DNA from: Agrypnia vestita
Taxonomy: Eukaryota > Arthropoda > Insecta > Trichoptera > Phryganeidae
DNA: 64,000 nt
Assembly: GCA_016648135.1 (NCBI GenBank)
Contig: JADDOH010002318.1
Coordinates: 50,072-114,071 of the forward strand
Direction: 5' to 3'
Made by a program: the position numbers and the translations under genes
Shown here: piece after piece, positions 13,081-23,497 of the stretch
Position numbering within the stretch: position 1 is the stretch's first letter
Layout: each line of letters opens with the position of its first letter
Notes under the pieces: model-generated
Told to the model about the DNA's origin: nothing
The model's database searches: none
Seen by the model: the letters and a program-made list of their open reading frames with translations, nothing else

Positions 13081-13400
13081 GAGCGTTAGTCTACAGATAA
13101 ATATAATAGAATTATAGTTAACTTTTCTACCCGCCTACGTTATTCGACTCCCGCGAAACGAAAATGAATCATTATTCGCTCCTCGATAGAGCGTCAGTCT
13201 ACAGATAAATATAATGGAATTATAGTTAAATTTCCTATCTGCCTACGTTATCCGACTCCCGCGAAACGAAAATGAGTCACTATTCGCTTCTCGACAGAGC
13301 GTTAGTCTACAGATAAATATAATGGGAATTATAGTTAACTTTCCTATCTGCCTACGTTATCCGATTCCCGCGAAACGAAAATAAATCATTATCCGCTCAG
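13081..13400 (+). repeat. Three tandem 108-bp repeats
   Basis: Units start at 13081, 13189 and 13297 with GAGCGTTAGTCTACAGATAA. Each contains CTGCCTACGTTATCCGACTC and CCGCGAAACGAAAAT. The period is exactly 108 bp and copies differ at only a few sites, so the amplification is recent. The word before the first copy, TGTAAAAGCCTGAAGAGCG, resembles a LINE 3' end, so the unit may come from one. Confidence 0.95.
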
Positions 13401-15520
13401 TTAAGGTCACCCCTCAGGTACAACGTATACGTTTAATCCGTGCTTCACGGCCAATTCCTATAAAAAAATTATGGGGCGTTTTCCTCTCGCGATCCCCCGA
13501 TTAGGACCTGCCTTTCTTAGTTTTGCTCAATATTCTGCCTCTCTGTTGCCCGGGAATCCACTCGAGATCACGATTAATGACATTTAAACGGTTTCAAAAC
13601 CGAGCAAAAAAGTCCATAATTCAGAAACCTCGTGGAACTGTCAATATCATCGTCACCTTAGAGTAGACGTTAATCGGTTTTTTAACGGCTTAAACTGCAA
13701 TAACCGCGACCTAAATCTCTGAAATCCATGTTCAGCTTTTTTTATGGGAAGCACATGCGGACCGCTCGGACCGCATCGATCGTCAACCATTTGTACCAAA
13801 CACGGCTTTACCACAAGATCAATATGATTTATAAAAATTGAATAGTAACTGCCCGTAACCTATATCCGATCAATCGCTACTAACTCCCTCCCAATACTAG
13901 CGTTTCATCATTCCCAAATTTTTGTAGCTCCAATACTACGGCCAGTTTAGCTCAATTTTTCCCCGCGTAGCATTTAAATCATCTTAGAGTTCAAAATAAA
14001 AATAATAAAATAAAAAAAAAATCTATAGAAACAGGTGATTCATCACATGCTCTATATCAAAAAAGAAATTTGCTATTCTGTTATATTGTTTTTTATTAGA
14101 TAAAAATAAAAAGAAGGTTTGGGAAAATAAACTTTTCACGATTCGTAAGAGAAATTGTGGTTGTGCCTGCGATACCTCGTTATTGAAAGAAATTGATCCT
14201 CGCGACTATCAAAATTATTTGAGAATGAATGAAGAGACTTTTCAGTAATTCGAAGAATATTTTTTCATTCGAACGAAGGCTTGAACTTTGTGGTGACATT
14301 ATTATTAAAATAAAACACGAATCACTTTGTTTGCACCACTTTATTAGATTATACAACTTACATGTTTCGAGAACAATGTTCCCTTCTTCAGAAGAATTTG
14401 CATTACACAGACAATCCTCATAAATGACCATGCTCAAAGCTAATAATCAAACACATATGCTTATTACTAGCATACTCTTGTCATAAAATAGAGATGTTCT
14501 TGTTCAAAATGGAAACTTTGCAAACTGAAACAGGAAATTCAAGTGAACCAATAAATTAACAGTTCCCGAGTTTCAATCCGCACATTTTTGATTTTAGTTT
14601 TTATAATTTTCATTGTAAGATTTGAATCATTCATGCCTTTTAATATAGTTTTATAATCATTATTTGTGCTGTATTATTTTTACATAGCGGTGACCGAGTA
14701 TTCCACAGACATTCTTTATTCCTATAATAAGTCACGAAAAGTAATTTTTTGTCATCTCCCCAACGCGCCATATTTGTTTCATCTGTCGCGGACTGAGAAG
14801 ATTGCATCGATAATCGATACTAGCCGCGAATGATATTAGCATGCAAATAAGCAAGCCTGTTCACATATGCTCAAAAGATACCCCTTCCACCCGCAAATCA
14901 AATAAACATGCTCATAAATCAACCAGCGGTTGATCAAAGTAAGCGTAAATCCTGGGTTAAACCGTGTTTAACCTCAAGGTTATGCGAAATCACACAGAAA
15001 TAGTTGTTTCACGACAAAAACTGGATTAGGGGTGTTGCAATTGTTTTAACTAAAAATCATAGACAAATGCATGCCAAAATAATTTTGCACATGGCATCAC
15101 GTCATTTAAATTTCATTTGACAGACGCAAATTCTTCGACACATGACGTTCACATCAACAATACTGTTTTACTTACTAATAAGAAGTGAGGATGTCCACAT
15201 GAAGATGAAAGTGGGCCGCATTACGCAGCGAATATAATGCTTTGTTCCCGCCCAAATGCGTACTGTTCGAAGTAGATTCTAGAGAGAATATGGTGAAATG
15301 CGCCAAGGTTAGATTATTGATGAAATTAAATGTTTTCCTACCTATTTAGTGTTTGCGAGAACAATGTTTTTATTTTATCTGTATTGCATTCCTTTAGTTT
15401 TTCTGCTTATAACCTTTTCTTTGTTTGCACGTAATAGAAAACTGAAGCCAAAGCCCACGACTCCAAGTAATATGCAGAATAAATTATATGTGGTGCAGTC
15501 AGATATTTTCAAAGCCCAAC
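13401..15520. other. No gene supported; holds a hammerhead-like motif
   Basis: AT-rich intergenic DNA without coding signal. The only structured piece I can support is the motif at 14361-14391, listed separately. The 66-codon frame at 15349-15549 starts with a hydrophobic stretch but runs into the terminal repeat of the element at 15524 and has no recognisable domain. Confidence 0.4.
14361..14391 (-). ncRNA. Hammerhead-ribozyme-like core
   Basis: On the minus strand the sequence reads CTGAAGA, then GGGAAC-ATT-GTTCTC (a 6-bp stem with one G-T pair and a 3-nt loop), then GAAACATGTA. A hammerhead core needs CUGANGA, stem II, GAAA, a stem III closed by A-U, and NUH. Here N is A, stem III would be the palindrome ACATGT (possible only as a dimer or a minimal hairpin) and the cleavage triplet would be GUA. 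The stem I strands next to CTGAAGA and after GTA pair poorly. It may be a decayed ribozyme from a Penelope-like or related retroelement, or simply a similar-looking repeat end. Activity is not claimed. Confidence 0.4.
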
Positions 15521-15926
15521 TAAGGGCCAGTTGTTTCAAGTTGGATTAAAGTAAGCGTTCTTTTAAAGCATAGATTTTTACGTTCTCCACCAATCAGATG
15601 ATACGCTTTCGTAAAAATCTATGCTTTAACGACCGCTTATAGTCCGTCCAACTTATCTGGAGAATAAAGGAGGGCGTCCCAATCGTTGTGGTACTGCCCA
15701 TAGTCTAAAAATTATCTCATTTGTAGAGAATTTTCGTTTTTTATTAAACAAGTTATTAAGCAGTATACGACACGATAAAAAAAAAACAAAAAATGTAAAC
15801 TAACGTACAAATAAATTTATCAAAATATATATTCGTAAAATACACAACGTCACAAAATGGCGTTTTTTCAAAATCAAAGAAAAATACAATTTTCAGGAAA
15901 AAAAAACAAACAGTAATAATTCTTTT

Positions 15927-16112
15927 AGGTCGGCGCCACATTACGCAGATCTTCCGCCGCGTCTTTTCTGTTGCGCCAAATCGGAAAAGCAAATAGATCG
16001 ACCGATGATTCGCGTAATGTGTTTAATAAGCGCATATTGTATGGAAAGAAATGTAGCGATGTTCCACGACAGAAGAGACGCGGCGGAAGATCCACGCAGT
16101 GTGGCGCCGGTT
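15927..16112. mobile_element. MITE with CGGCGCCACA ends
   Basis: Left end GGTCGGCGCCACATTACGCA and right end, inverted, CCGGCGCCACACTGCG. The pairing continues inward through GATCTTCCGCCGCGTC, about 35 bp of stem. TTA lies at both borders. It sits inside the 1.6-kb element and is present at the same place in copy 2 (63164-63348), so it entered before that element was copied. Confidence 0.85.
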
Positions 16113-16188
16113 TTATTCGGTGTCTCATACCTAATGATCATGACCACCATGTTTAACTCAGTAACACCTAAGGATATCAATCGGTTTA

Positions 16189-16333
16189 GGGCCGTTGTAT
16201 CAACTTGGTTTATAGTAATCTTTCGTTCAAAGCATAGATATTTTGCATTTTCCACCGATCAAACAACTCGCTCTCGTAAAAATCTATGCTTTAAATGAAC
16301 TATTGCTATAAAGTAAGTTGATGCAACCAGTCT
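16189..16333. mobile_element. 145-bp MITE, GGGCC family, GTTGTATC subtype
   Basis: Ends GGGCCGTTGTATCAACTTGG and, inverted, GACTGGTTGCATCAACTT. Inner arms AAAGCATAGAT and ATCTATGCTTT are also inverted. TTA on both sides. It is nested in the 1.6-kb element in both copies (16189 and 63418). Confidence 0.85.
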
Positions 16334-16495
16334 TTAATGTGCATAAATAAAAAAGTTTATTTTTGAAAAAAGATGTTTATACAAATGAACTCGTTAATGA
16401 ATTATGTAATAAAAAGTATAAATAATAAAAATTCTATGTAAAAAATTATCGAATAAAATATGTTCTAAAACTTTTCTCATCTTACGGCTTCTAAA

Positions 16496-16818
16496 TCAAT
16501 TTTTCCACTTATCCTTGTTCTTTTTTTTTCCGGGTGTAGATATTTTAATGCCCATTTCCACGGCCGCTTTACCTTCTTTAACTATTTTGTAAATTGCCGA
16601 TTCAGAAATACCTGAAGAAATTGTATAATAGTAAAATAAAAAACTAAGTATGGGAAAATCATTATAACTGCATGGCAGCACTAACCTGAAGTGGCGGCAA
16701 TAAGTCTATGAACAAAATCAAACGGTATAATTGAGGCTTTCAGACGTTGTTCCTCTTCAAAAAACGTGTGCATTTTCAAGATTATTTCCCGAACACCGCT
16801 TTTAATGGTTTTTGGCAT
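16496..16818 (-). CDS. HTH-domain remnant of a DDE transposase, two exons
   Basis: Exon 1 is 16818-16686 and exon 2 is 16611-16496, joined across a 74-nt intron with GT-AG borders (TCAG/GTTAGT and TTCTTCAG/GT). The product is about 83 residues. A basic start is followed by a helix rich in E (E-E-E-Q-R), then A-A-T-S-G-I-S-E-S-A-I-Y-K-I-V-K-E-G-K, which reads as a helix-turn-helix, and then S-T-P-G-K-K-K. This order matches the N-terminus of a large arthropod family of IS630-type DDE transposases as I remember it. The catalytic domain is absent: a stop follows the lysine-rich tail. In the second copy (63730-64000) two fewer A residues in the lysine run shift the frame, so that copy is broken earlier. 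The gene is a transposon part, not a host gene. Confidence 0.6.
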
Positions 16819-16961
16819 GGTGACAATCTAAAATTTTCTTAAAAAACTATCGAAACAGTCGTGAACCCCTCTGTAAACAAAGGCTGTCAAAGGTCTGTCA
16901 GCTGTAGATAATCCAATATGGCGTCGTTAGTTCCAAATTTGGCCATTCTTCAGATAAGTTA

Positions 16962-17106
16962 GGCCCGGTTGTTTCAAGTCCGATCAAAGTAAGCGGTCGA
17001 TAAAAGCATAGATTTTTACGAAAACGGATCCTCTGATTGGTGGAGAACGTAAAAATTTCAGTTTAAACTCTACGCTTACTTTGATCGAATTTGAAACAAC
17101 CGGGCC
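16962..17106. mobile_element. 145-bp MITE, GGCCCGGTTG subtype, with TTA target duplication
   Basis: It begins GGCCCGGTTGTTTCAAGT and ends with the inverted form GAAACAACCGGGCC. TTA flanks it at 16959-16961 and 17107-17109. It interrupts the right end of the 1.6-kb element: the split parts CAGATAAG and GACGGACTATAC join across it. It shares termini with its host element and is therefore likely mobilised by the same transposase. Confidence 0.9.
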
Positions 17107-17433
17107 TTAGACGGACTATACTTTGATCGGACTTGGAACAACCGGGCCTAAAGCATCGGCAGGAAATTCACGAAGTTGTTTCAAGAGATCTGGCTTCATT
17201 TAATTATAACTAAAAGTTGTATTTTTTATTAAAATTTTCATTTTCCTATTAATAGGAATGTAAAATACAATAAAAAAGTTCCATACACTGAATATATTGC
17301 TTTATTACTATTTTTCCGCGAACGCCCTGTTTCTGCTGCCTTCGACAAACAATTTTCCTTACCATCCTTCCCTTGCTCATCACTTCCACAAGACCAAACC
17401 ATGCGACAACATTGGTAAATAACATCGAAGTTC

Positions 17434-17715
17434 GTAGTCCAGTGGCCATGTCACTGGCTCTGCATACTGAATATTCCGGGTTCGATTCCCGGTGAGATCG
17501 CAATAGATCCTTCTGATTTCTTTAAAATCTAGGTGTTCTTGCCGGACCGCAATTAATTGGGCCTTCAGACCCGTTGTAGCATTAAAAATGGCTGTACATA
17601 TGGTTTGAGGGCATAATCCCGGTCTCCTACAATGTAGCGATTACAAATTCTGGTACCTAGTACCGATTGTCGTAACTTGATATTTTGTTTGATGATGACA
17701 AATATATTTCTGATT
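17434..17715 (+). mobile_element. tRNA-derived SINE
   Basis: An A box (GTAGTCCAGTGG, 17434-17445) and a B box (GGGTTCGATTCCC, 17478-17490) lie at tRNA spacing. About 220 bp of unrelated body follows and ends in a GATGATGACAAA-like tail. There is no tRNA acceptor fold, so this is a SINE and not a tRNA gene. Confidence 0.8.
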
Positions 17716-17719
17716 TTTA

Positions 17720-19185
17720 TAGTGCTCTTCGACGGATTAAAATGTGGTCTGTAGAGCCATTGCTCTGGTAATGGCTGACCCTATCCACAGTCCAAGAAAC
17801 AGTGTTCCAGATACATCACCCACCTACCTTTCATCAATATAAATGTAAAATTATCAAAACCCGAGTGAAATAGAAACCTTGAAAAAAAATATTGTCGACA
17901 ATACCCTGCGGTAAAATTCATTGTGGAAAAACAAATTTCTTCCGACAAAAAAGTATTGTTCGAGGTCGAAGTAAACTACTTCTCCTGTTAAGGATATACT
18001 GTAGGATCAGTCGATCGTCAGAAAAGCTTGTGTCACCCTACATAATATTGTTCATTTCGACACTTTCTATGTAAAATGTCGAAAATTTAAAAAAAAAAAT
18101 GATCGACAGATGTCCATTACATCGCGCAGTGCGCATACTGCGCATGCGCGTCTCTGACCGAGAGTTTAAATCTCAAATTTCCTCTCACAATTCTCTGACA
18201 GATTTCGCTTAAAACCTGTTGATTGCCACCAAAATTCCAAATCAACATGTAGGTACAGCAGGCCCAAGATTTTCTGAATTTTTGTGATTTTTCTTTTTAC
18301 GAAAAAAACATGAAACAATGCGTGTATCAAAAAATACACATATTCACATTATTTTATCATAAGTGTCGAAATGCAATGATTTTTTTTTCGTTTAAGTAAA
18401 AAAAAAGACTATTTTTCAATTCCGGTAATGTTGCCAGCATAACATTTCATGAAAAATAATTATTTATTTTTGTTTGTTTATTAGAGATAACACTACTGTA
18501 ATTATTTTATGCCTACCTAATATTCTTCTTCTGTGTGGTATATTTTGTTGCACGACACGGCACACAACGGAACATCGCACTCGTAACACATAAATATGAT
18601 ACACTCTCTCACACACTCACATATATTTCAAATAAACGCAACATAATTTCGTGTATTTTTGTTAATAAATCACTCTTGGTATTCAGTTGAATCATAAACC
18701 ACAAAAACCGACAAATGTCGCAAAACGTATCATATGTATTTGTGTATACGTGTACAAATAAATTGAAAATAAAATCGTATGTCCCGCGCACTTTGCGTGT
18801 GACCTTGAGGAAGGAATATTTAAATTTCGATTGTACGACACGCGATTTGTGGCGCCATCTACAGCTTTCCTATACGATTTTGACGGCAGGAAAACTTATA
18901 TTTCGATTGTTGATTTAAGCTATAATAGGCGATGTTTTTGAGTTGAAAATAGAACGACAGGTCACCACGGGATTTCTCTACTGGGAAAAAATCACGTATT
19001 TCAAATTCGATACGCGGCCGTCGAGAAATCATTAATTGCGTTCCCGTCGGACATATCCGACGTGGCCTCTGGGGACAGTCGCGCTCCGCCGCAATATGCG
19101 ACGTGGCCTCAGGCTCATTTTAATCCGAGTTTAAATAACCAGTTATTGGAAAAAAAAAACTACTAAAAATTCGAGTTTAAACTTG
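17720..19185. other. No gene supported
   Basis: AT-rich DNA with a short GC-rich palindromic patch near 18120-18155 (GCGCATACTGCGCATGCGCG) and a GC-rich block at 19010-19110. No coding frame with domain-like content. Confidence 0.4.
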
Positions 19186-19190
19186 TGAGT

Positions 19191-19367
19191 AGCTTGTTGG
19201 TCTTGTGGTTAGGACACTCGCCTCGTGATCCAAAGGTCGCGGGTTCGAATCTCAGCCCAGACTAGCAAGTTAGTCCTATTTTCATAGCACAAGCGTTTAG
19301 CTTAGTTTGAAAATAGTAAGAATATTGATGTGACACGTATTCTCTATTTAAAAAAAAAAAAAAAAAA
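19191..19367 (+). mobile_element. tRNA-derived SINE with poly(A) tail
   Basis: An A box (TTGGTCTTGTGGTTAGG) and a B box (GGGTTCGAATC, 19241-19251) are followed by about 100 bp of body and 17 or more A residues ending at 19367. It is unrelated in body sequence to the SINE at 17434. Its tail abuts a GGGCC-family MITE half, so it probably landed in or next to that MITE. Confidence 0.85.
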
Positions 19368-19404
19368 CTACGCTTACTTTGATCCAACTTGAAACAACCG
19401 GGCC
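19368..19404. mobile_element. Half of a GGGCC-family MITE
   Basis: Right terminal repeat only: CTTACTTTGATCCAACTTG, then AAACAACCGGGCC, followed by TTA. The left half is not visible before the SINE. Confidence 0.8.
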
Positions 19405-20069
19405 TTAATAACACATTTTTTTAAACGTAATCTGAAAATATTAAATTCATCATTGATTACTTGTGATGTTCCATTCAATCCTTTAAAGATTTCCTACCTT
19501 CCACTGGTCTTTAAGGAATCAGCAGATTCTGCGATGCAATCAAAATAAATTATAGAAATTTCACAGAGACGAAGCTATTTGTATGAGAAACGTGCATGGA
19601 AGTCTTTTATACGATGACTCAGGGCTTACAACTTCGGTAAGTCTTCGCCACCTCCAGCAGCGAACACCATCTGCTTCCGGCGGTACCACCATCATCCTCG
19701 ACCTCACTACGATACGCCACTTACATCAGTCGTCAGTACCATCTCCAGCTCCCAGCACCATCCTCGCCTTGATCAATTCCTACACCAGCTACACACTCGA
19801 CCAGGAACTAGTTGATGACCACAGGCTTACCTAACCACCTGTACCGATAGCTACTAAGGCCGACATACTGTAATTCAAATGTATTTATTCGATTATGTTT
19901 ATTATTTATTTTATTTTTATTATTACTTTATTTATATATATATGTTAGTATTAATTTCTTTGGGGGTAACCCGCGTCAAAATCTGGTCCTCAGAAGGACC
20001 ATTCGTCAACTGACGTTTCTATTCATTCATTTCTAACACCTGTGAAGACCTTCTTTATAACATATATAT
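19405..20069. other. Unassigned; one short open frame
   Basis: An 83-codon frame at 19583-19834 is serine/threonine-rich without a domain. A hairpin GGTCCTCAGAAGGACC lies near 19993-20008. Nothing supports a gene. Confidence 0.35.
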
Positions 20070-20535
20070 ACTAGCTGGTCATACCCGGCTAAGTAAAAAG
20101 TTAAGGATTAAGTAAAAAATAAGTTTGTGGGGGAAAACAAAGGTCCCCATGTTCTCTAAAAAAACAATGTTTCCATTTAATGTTAACATAAGTTATTGTA
20201 ACATAAACGTAATACTTAGATATATGGTATCGCAGACTTTTTTATAGATATTAATGTCCTTTATAAAACTGTGGTACATCACTTTGCTCTATTGTCAAAA
20301 ATTTATGCAGCGTACGCGATATATGGTTGATATTTTTTTAACACGTTGGGTTACATTAATGAAATTTTCATACGGATCCCTAACGTTTTTGAAAATATTC
20401 TATAGCCTACGTTCATCAGGGATAATGTAGGTTTCTAAATGTGAAAGAATTTTTCAAATCGGTCCAATAGTTTCGGAGCCTATTCAATTCAAACACACGA
20501 TCAAATCTTTACAATATTATTATAGTATAGATATA
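20070..20535 (-). mobile_element. Helitron-like non-autonomous repeat
   Basis: On the minus strand it starts TCTATACTATAATAATATTG and ends CCGGGTATGACCAGCTAGT, fitting the 5'-TC and CTAGT-3' ends of Helitrons. The interior holds the phrase CCGAAACTATTGGACCGATT that I know from a widespread arthropod repeat with the same ends. No Rep/helicase frame is present. Confidence 0.6.
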
Positions 20536-20879
20536 TATAGTTTATTATTATTATTATATGTTTATTAACAATATAAAACTGACTGCGATTTTCTGTTCTC
20601 CATCAGCTGTTTTTCATCCTGTAACACAAAGCACAAAAGTGGGATATCAGACGTGGTACTCCCACAACCTGGCGACTCCGACGTGAGTCATCCCTGTAAA
20701 AGTAATAAGTATACTCATGATATCAGAATTTAAACGCTGGGTTAGATATTTTTTAAAACAGTGACGTAAGTTACAGAATACAATTCTTATATTTCTGTCA
20801 AACTACTGAACTGCACTAGGACACGTCTTTCCATTCTATACAAGGTAGTTGTGTAGTTTGTGAACGAACTAGTTCGTAC

Positions 20880-21020
20880 TATGCGACCTAGTTCCCAGAT
20901 CTCATGCTCTTTAGTTCATTTTAGAGATGGGTCATTCATGAACGAAACAGTTTACTTTATTGAACACACGAACAGTATAGTTCACTTTAGTGAACCGGTC
21001 ATTTACTAGTTGTTAAGTAG
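20880..21020. mobile_element. Possible hAT-type MITE end
   Basis: AGAGATGGGTCATTCATGAA with many inverted GAAC/GTTC words nearby resembles the ends of hAT MITEs elsewhere in the window (TAGGGATGGG). The opposite end is not found. Confidence 0.35.
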
Positions 21021-21399
21021 ATGAAAAATTATTCACCTATTAAATTTAGCTGAAATTTTTGGTAGGTATATTTTTTGGGAAAAGTTTTCGGCGGTTGGGG
21101 GTTAATTTTTTTGGAAATTGAAAGCACTCTCCCTTTGATACATACAAACATTAATTTAATTTTCTTATATACATACATACCTAAATATACTTTTAACTGT
21201 GCTATTATATATACATTTTGTTACTATTCATGCATATGATTTTTTCTATATATTACTCTACTTTCACTATTGCTTTTGTATTTTACAATATATACTGTTC
21301 TTATTATCCACATTTTATATTTATATACTCAATTAATTAATTGAATAATTTTATAGTTATATAGTATTTTTTTGTACATCTTTATTATTTTTTGTTCTC

Positions 21400-21516
21400 A
21401 CTATATTGTCAGCTGCTCATCTCGGCACAGGTTCTTCCTAGTGAGATGAGTGGCTCCATCTCCTATATCATGTAACAAGATGAAGATAAATAAATAAATA
21501 AATAAATAAAATAAAT
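21400..21516 (+). repeat. Probable LINE 3' end with (AAAT)n tail
   Basis: ATGTAACAAGATGAAGATA runs into five AAAT units (21487-21510). This is the typical look of a non-LTR 3' terminus. No reverse transcriptase is left next to it. Confidence 0.5.
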
Positions 21517-21665
21517 TATTTAATTGATGCTTAGGTTATTAATATATTTTTTTTATTAAAATATGTTTTAAAACTGATTTTTTAAGCTTAAAGTATTTTC
21601 AGCTGTGTGTACGAAAATATGATTTTTATGATTCTTTACTTACCACTTCAGATTTTTTTTTTTAT

Positions 21666-21790
21666 CTAAACAAGTTTTGCTAGATTTCTGCAAACAAGAA
21701 GAATTGCAGCTACCACGTTCAACGTCATCTGCGAAGAGCCTGTTGTAATACGCCTCTCATTGTATTCCGGTGGCATATTTTGTTTCCCTT
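21666..21790 (-). pseudogene. Second, tandem copy of the paralog's last exon
   Basis: It reads K-Q-N-M-P-P-E, then M-T-L-N-V-V-A-A-I-L-L-V-C-R and stops at TAG, parallel to the exon at 21915-22051. The DNA 3' of each (21540-21660 and 21800-21905) shares the TATTTTCAGCTGT-type stretch with the 3' UTR of the intact gene near 52870. The last exon and UTR were therefore doubled here. Confidence 0.7.
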
Positions 21791-21914
21791 TTTAATACAT
21801 ATTTTTTAATTAAAACAAGTTTTTAAAAAACACACAAAAGTATTTTCAACTGTATAAAGTAATGAAAATACAATTTTCATAATATCGAACGTCAGCAATT
21901 TTTTTTAACACCGT

Positions 21915-22051
21915 CTAAAAAATTCTTGTTAGAATTCCACATACAAGAAGAATCGCGTCTCCGACATATAATATCGTCTTGAGAGATCCTTCACTTATTC
22001 CATTAAGCTCCTTGAAATCTTCTGGTAGCACCTTTTGTTTGACCATGTGAT
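21915..22051 (-). pseudogene. CCDC51 paralog, last exon (first of two)
   Basis: After GTGTTTTAG/ATCACATG it reads D-H-M-V-K-Q and ends in a hydrophobic tail (L-Y-V-G-D-A-I-L-L-V-C-G-I-L-T) before TAG. This aligns with the D-H-M-R-K-H start and the C-terminal membrane segment of the intact gene. Roughly half of the exon is deleted. Confidence 0.8.
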
Positions 22052-22174
22052 CTAAAACACGGTAAGACTTATTACTGTGTATTAAATAATAAGTAACTAA
22101 TTAGTGTAAACAATATAACATTCAAGCAGATACAGGGTGACATCTAGTGACGAAGTAAAAGGGCCATGCAACAC

Positions 22175-22300
22175 CGCTACAGATATCTAGGAATTAAATA
22201 TTTTAATAATCTACCAGCGAACATTAGAAGTATACAACATTATGCAAAGTTCAAAAATGTGCAAAATCACTGAACAATTGAGTGATTGGATTGTGATATT
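22175..22300 (+). pseudogene. LINE relic, extreme C-terminus
   Basis: One frame reads R-Y-L-G-I-K-Y-F-N-N-L-P-A-N-I-R-S and then K-F-K. The F-N-x-L-P and F-K words are usual at the end of CR1/Jockey-type ORF2 proteins. Frame breaks follow. Confidence 0.6.
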
Positions 22301-22374
22301 AACTTAAAATGCTTATTTTTAAATATTTTAGTTTTACGTATCTTTAAATATTTCTATATATCAAGGGTAGAAAG

Positions 22375-22602
22375 CCAAAAGGGTATTAGTGATTATTTTG
22401 AACTTTAAAGGAAAGCTAAATAATGTTTTGTCAATCTCATTTTGTCAAAAAATATTTCCTCTATTAATAAACGACTTCCATATATGTTTTGGATTTTTAA
22501 AATATGGAAATCGTTTAATAATAAAAGAAACATTGAATGAACGTTCTTTTGCCCTCCTGTGAAGTTCAAAATAATCATTATCGCCCTCCTGGCTTTCTAA
22601 CC
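22375..22602. mobile_element. 228-bp inverted-repeat MITE
   Basis: Left arm GGGTAGAAAGCCAAAAGGG, then GTGATTATTTTGAACTT. The right arm is the inverse (AAGTTCAAAATAATCATTAT, then GGCTTTCTAACC). The arms are about 50 bp long. It lies in the last intron of the CCDC51 pseudogene. Target duplication unclear. Confidence 0.8.
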
Positions 22603-23424
22603 TCGAAATACATTTCTTTGTACGTACGTGTCATATTTAAAAAAAAATACAGTTATCTACCGCACTTGTGAATTTTCCTGTTCCATACACAAGTTCATAC
22701 TTTCATGGGACTGTAAAAATTTGAAAAAAATCCATCAAAATTAAATAATGTGTAAAATATTATGTAAAACTGGTGATCCACCCCAACCCGTTTTAATGAT
22801 AAAATCACGCCTTTGCACTGGCTTTGAGCTTACCAACCCTTTAGTGTTTGGCCACATTTACACTCCATTTCACTCTTACTTTCTGCCTTATTCATAACTT
22901 AAAACTGCACAATCCAATGCAATCTAATGTTAAATAAATCTAGTGATTTGAAGAACTTTTTATAAATGTGTTTTATATTATCACCATCTCAATTGCTCTC
23001 TTTCCTCGCTGTTAAACCAAATTGATACTGCATCATCCTGAACACGGAGCAATTGATGATGATGGAGCAAAGCATTGAGCCAGTTTAACGTACAACAAAA
23101 AAAAAAAAGGGATAAGGGTGGAATTTCAGTATTTTGGACCGGGGCTGGCAAATTCATAGGAATGCCAAATTTCACGCATAGATAAAGAAAGCGTAGTTGT
23201 ATTGAATAAAGTAGGCGAAGTACATAAGTACTGTATATGTTACAGTGAATCTGATTTTCTAGTGAGTCCATCATTCACTGGCATTTTAGAGAAAGTATAT
23301 TCAAGGTCATTCTTATCATATTCAAAGAGTTTTTCACCAATAGAAATGAATACAATATTTTAACTTGCACTTACTAGTGAATTTATTGGTTTCCGAACTG
23401 TCAAAAATTTAATTTGACAAGTCT

Positions 23425-23497
23425 GAAATCCGTTTCCGTAAAAATCTATGCTTTTAAACGAACTTTTATTTATCCAAATTGAAACAACCGGGCCTTG
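23425..23497. mobile_element. Half of a GGGCC-family MITE
   Basis: It keeps the inner arm GTAAAAATCTATGCTTTTAA and the terminal AAACAACCGGGCC. The left half is missing. Confidence 0.8.

Larger units (their letters stand above)
15524..17148 (-). mobile_element. 1.6-kb TIR transposon, GGGCC-terminus family, copy 1
   Basis: The ends are GGGCCAGTTGTTTCAAG on the left and its complement CTTGGAACAACCGGGCC on the right. Both are flanked by TAA (15521-15523 and 17149-17151). The inner parts TAGTCCGTC and AACTTATCTGGAGAAT on the left also reappear inverted near the right end. It encodes a short spliced HTH protein on the minus strand (16818-16496) and carries three nested MITEs (15927-16112, 16189-16333, 16962-17106). 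A second copy, alike except for a few percent of sites, starts at 62842 and is cut by the window end. The 3-bp TAA/TTA duplications suggest a PIF/Harbinger-like integration habit, but the encoded N-terminus looks more like IS630-type transposases. Confidence 0.8.

Noticed and set aside
17434..17520. A tRNA gene
   Set aside because: A and B boxes are present, but acceptor and anticodon stems do not form and a SINE body follows.
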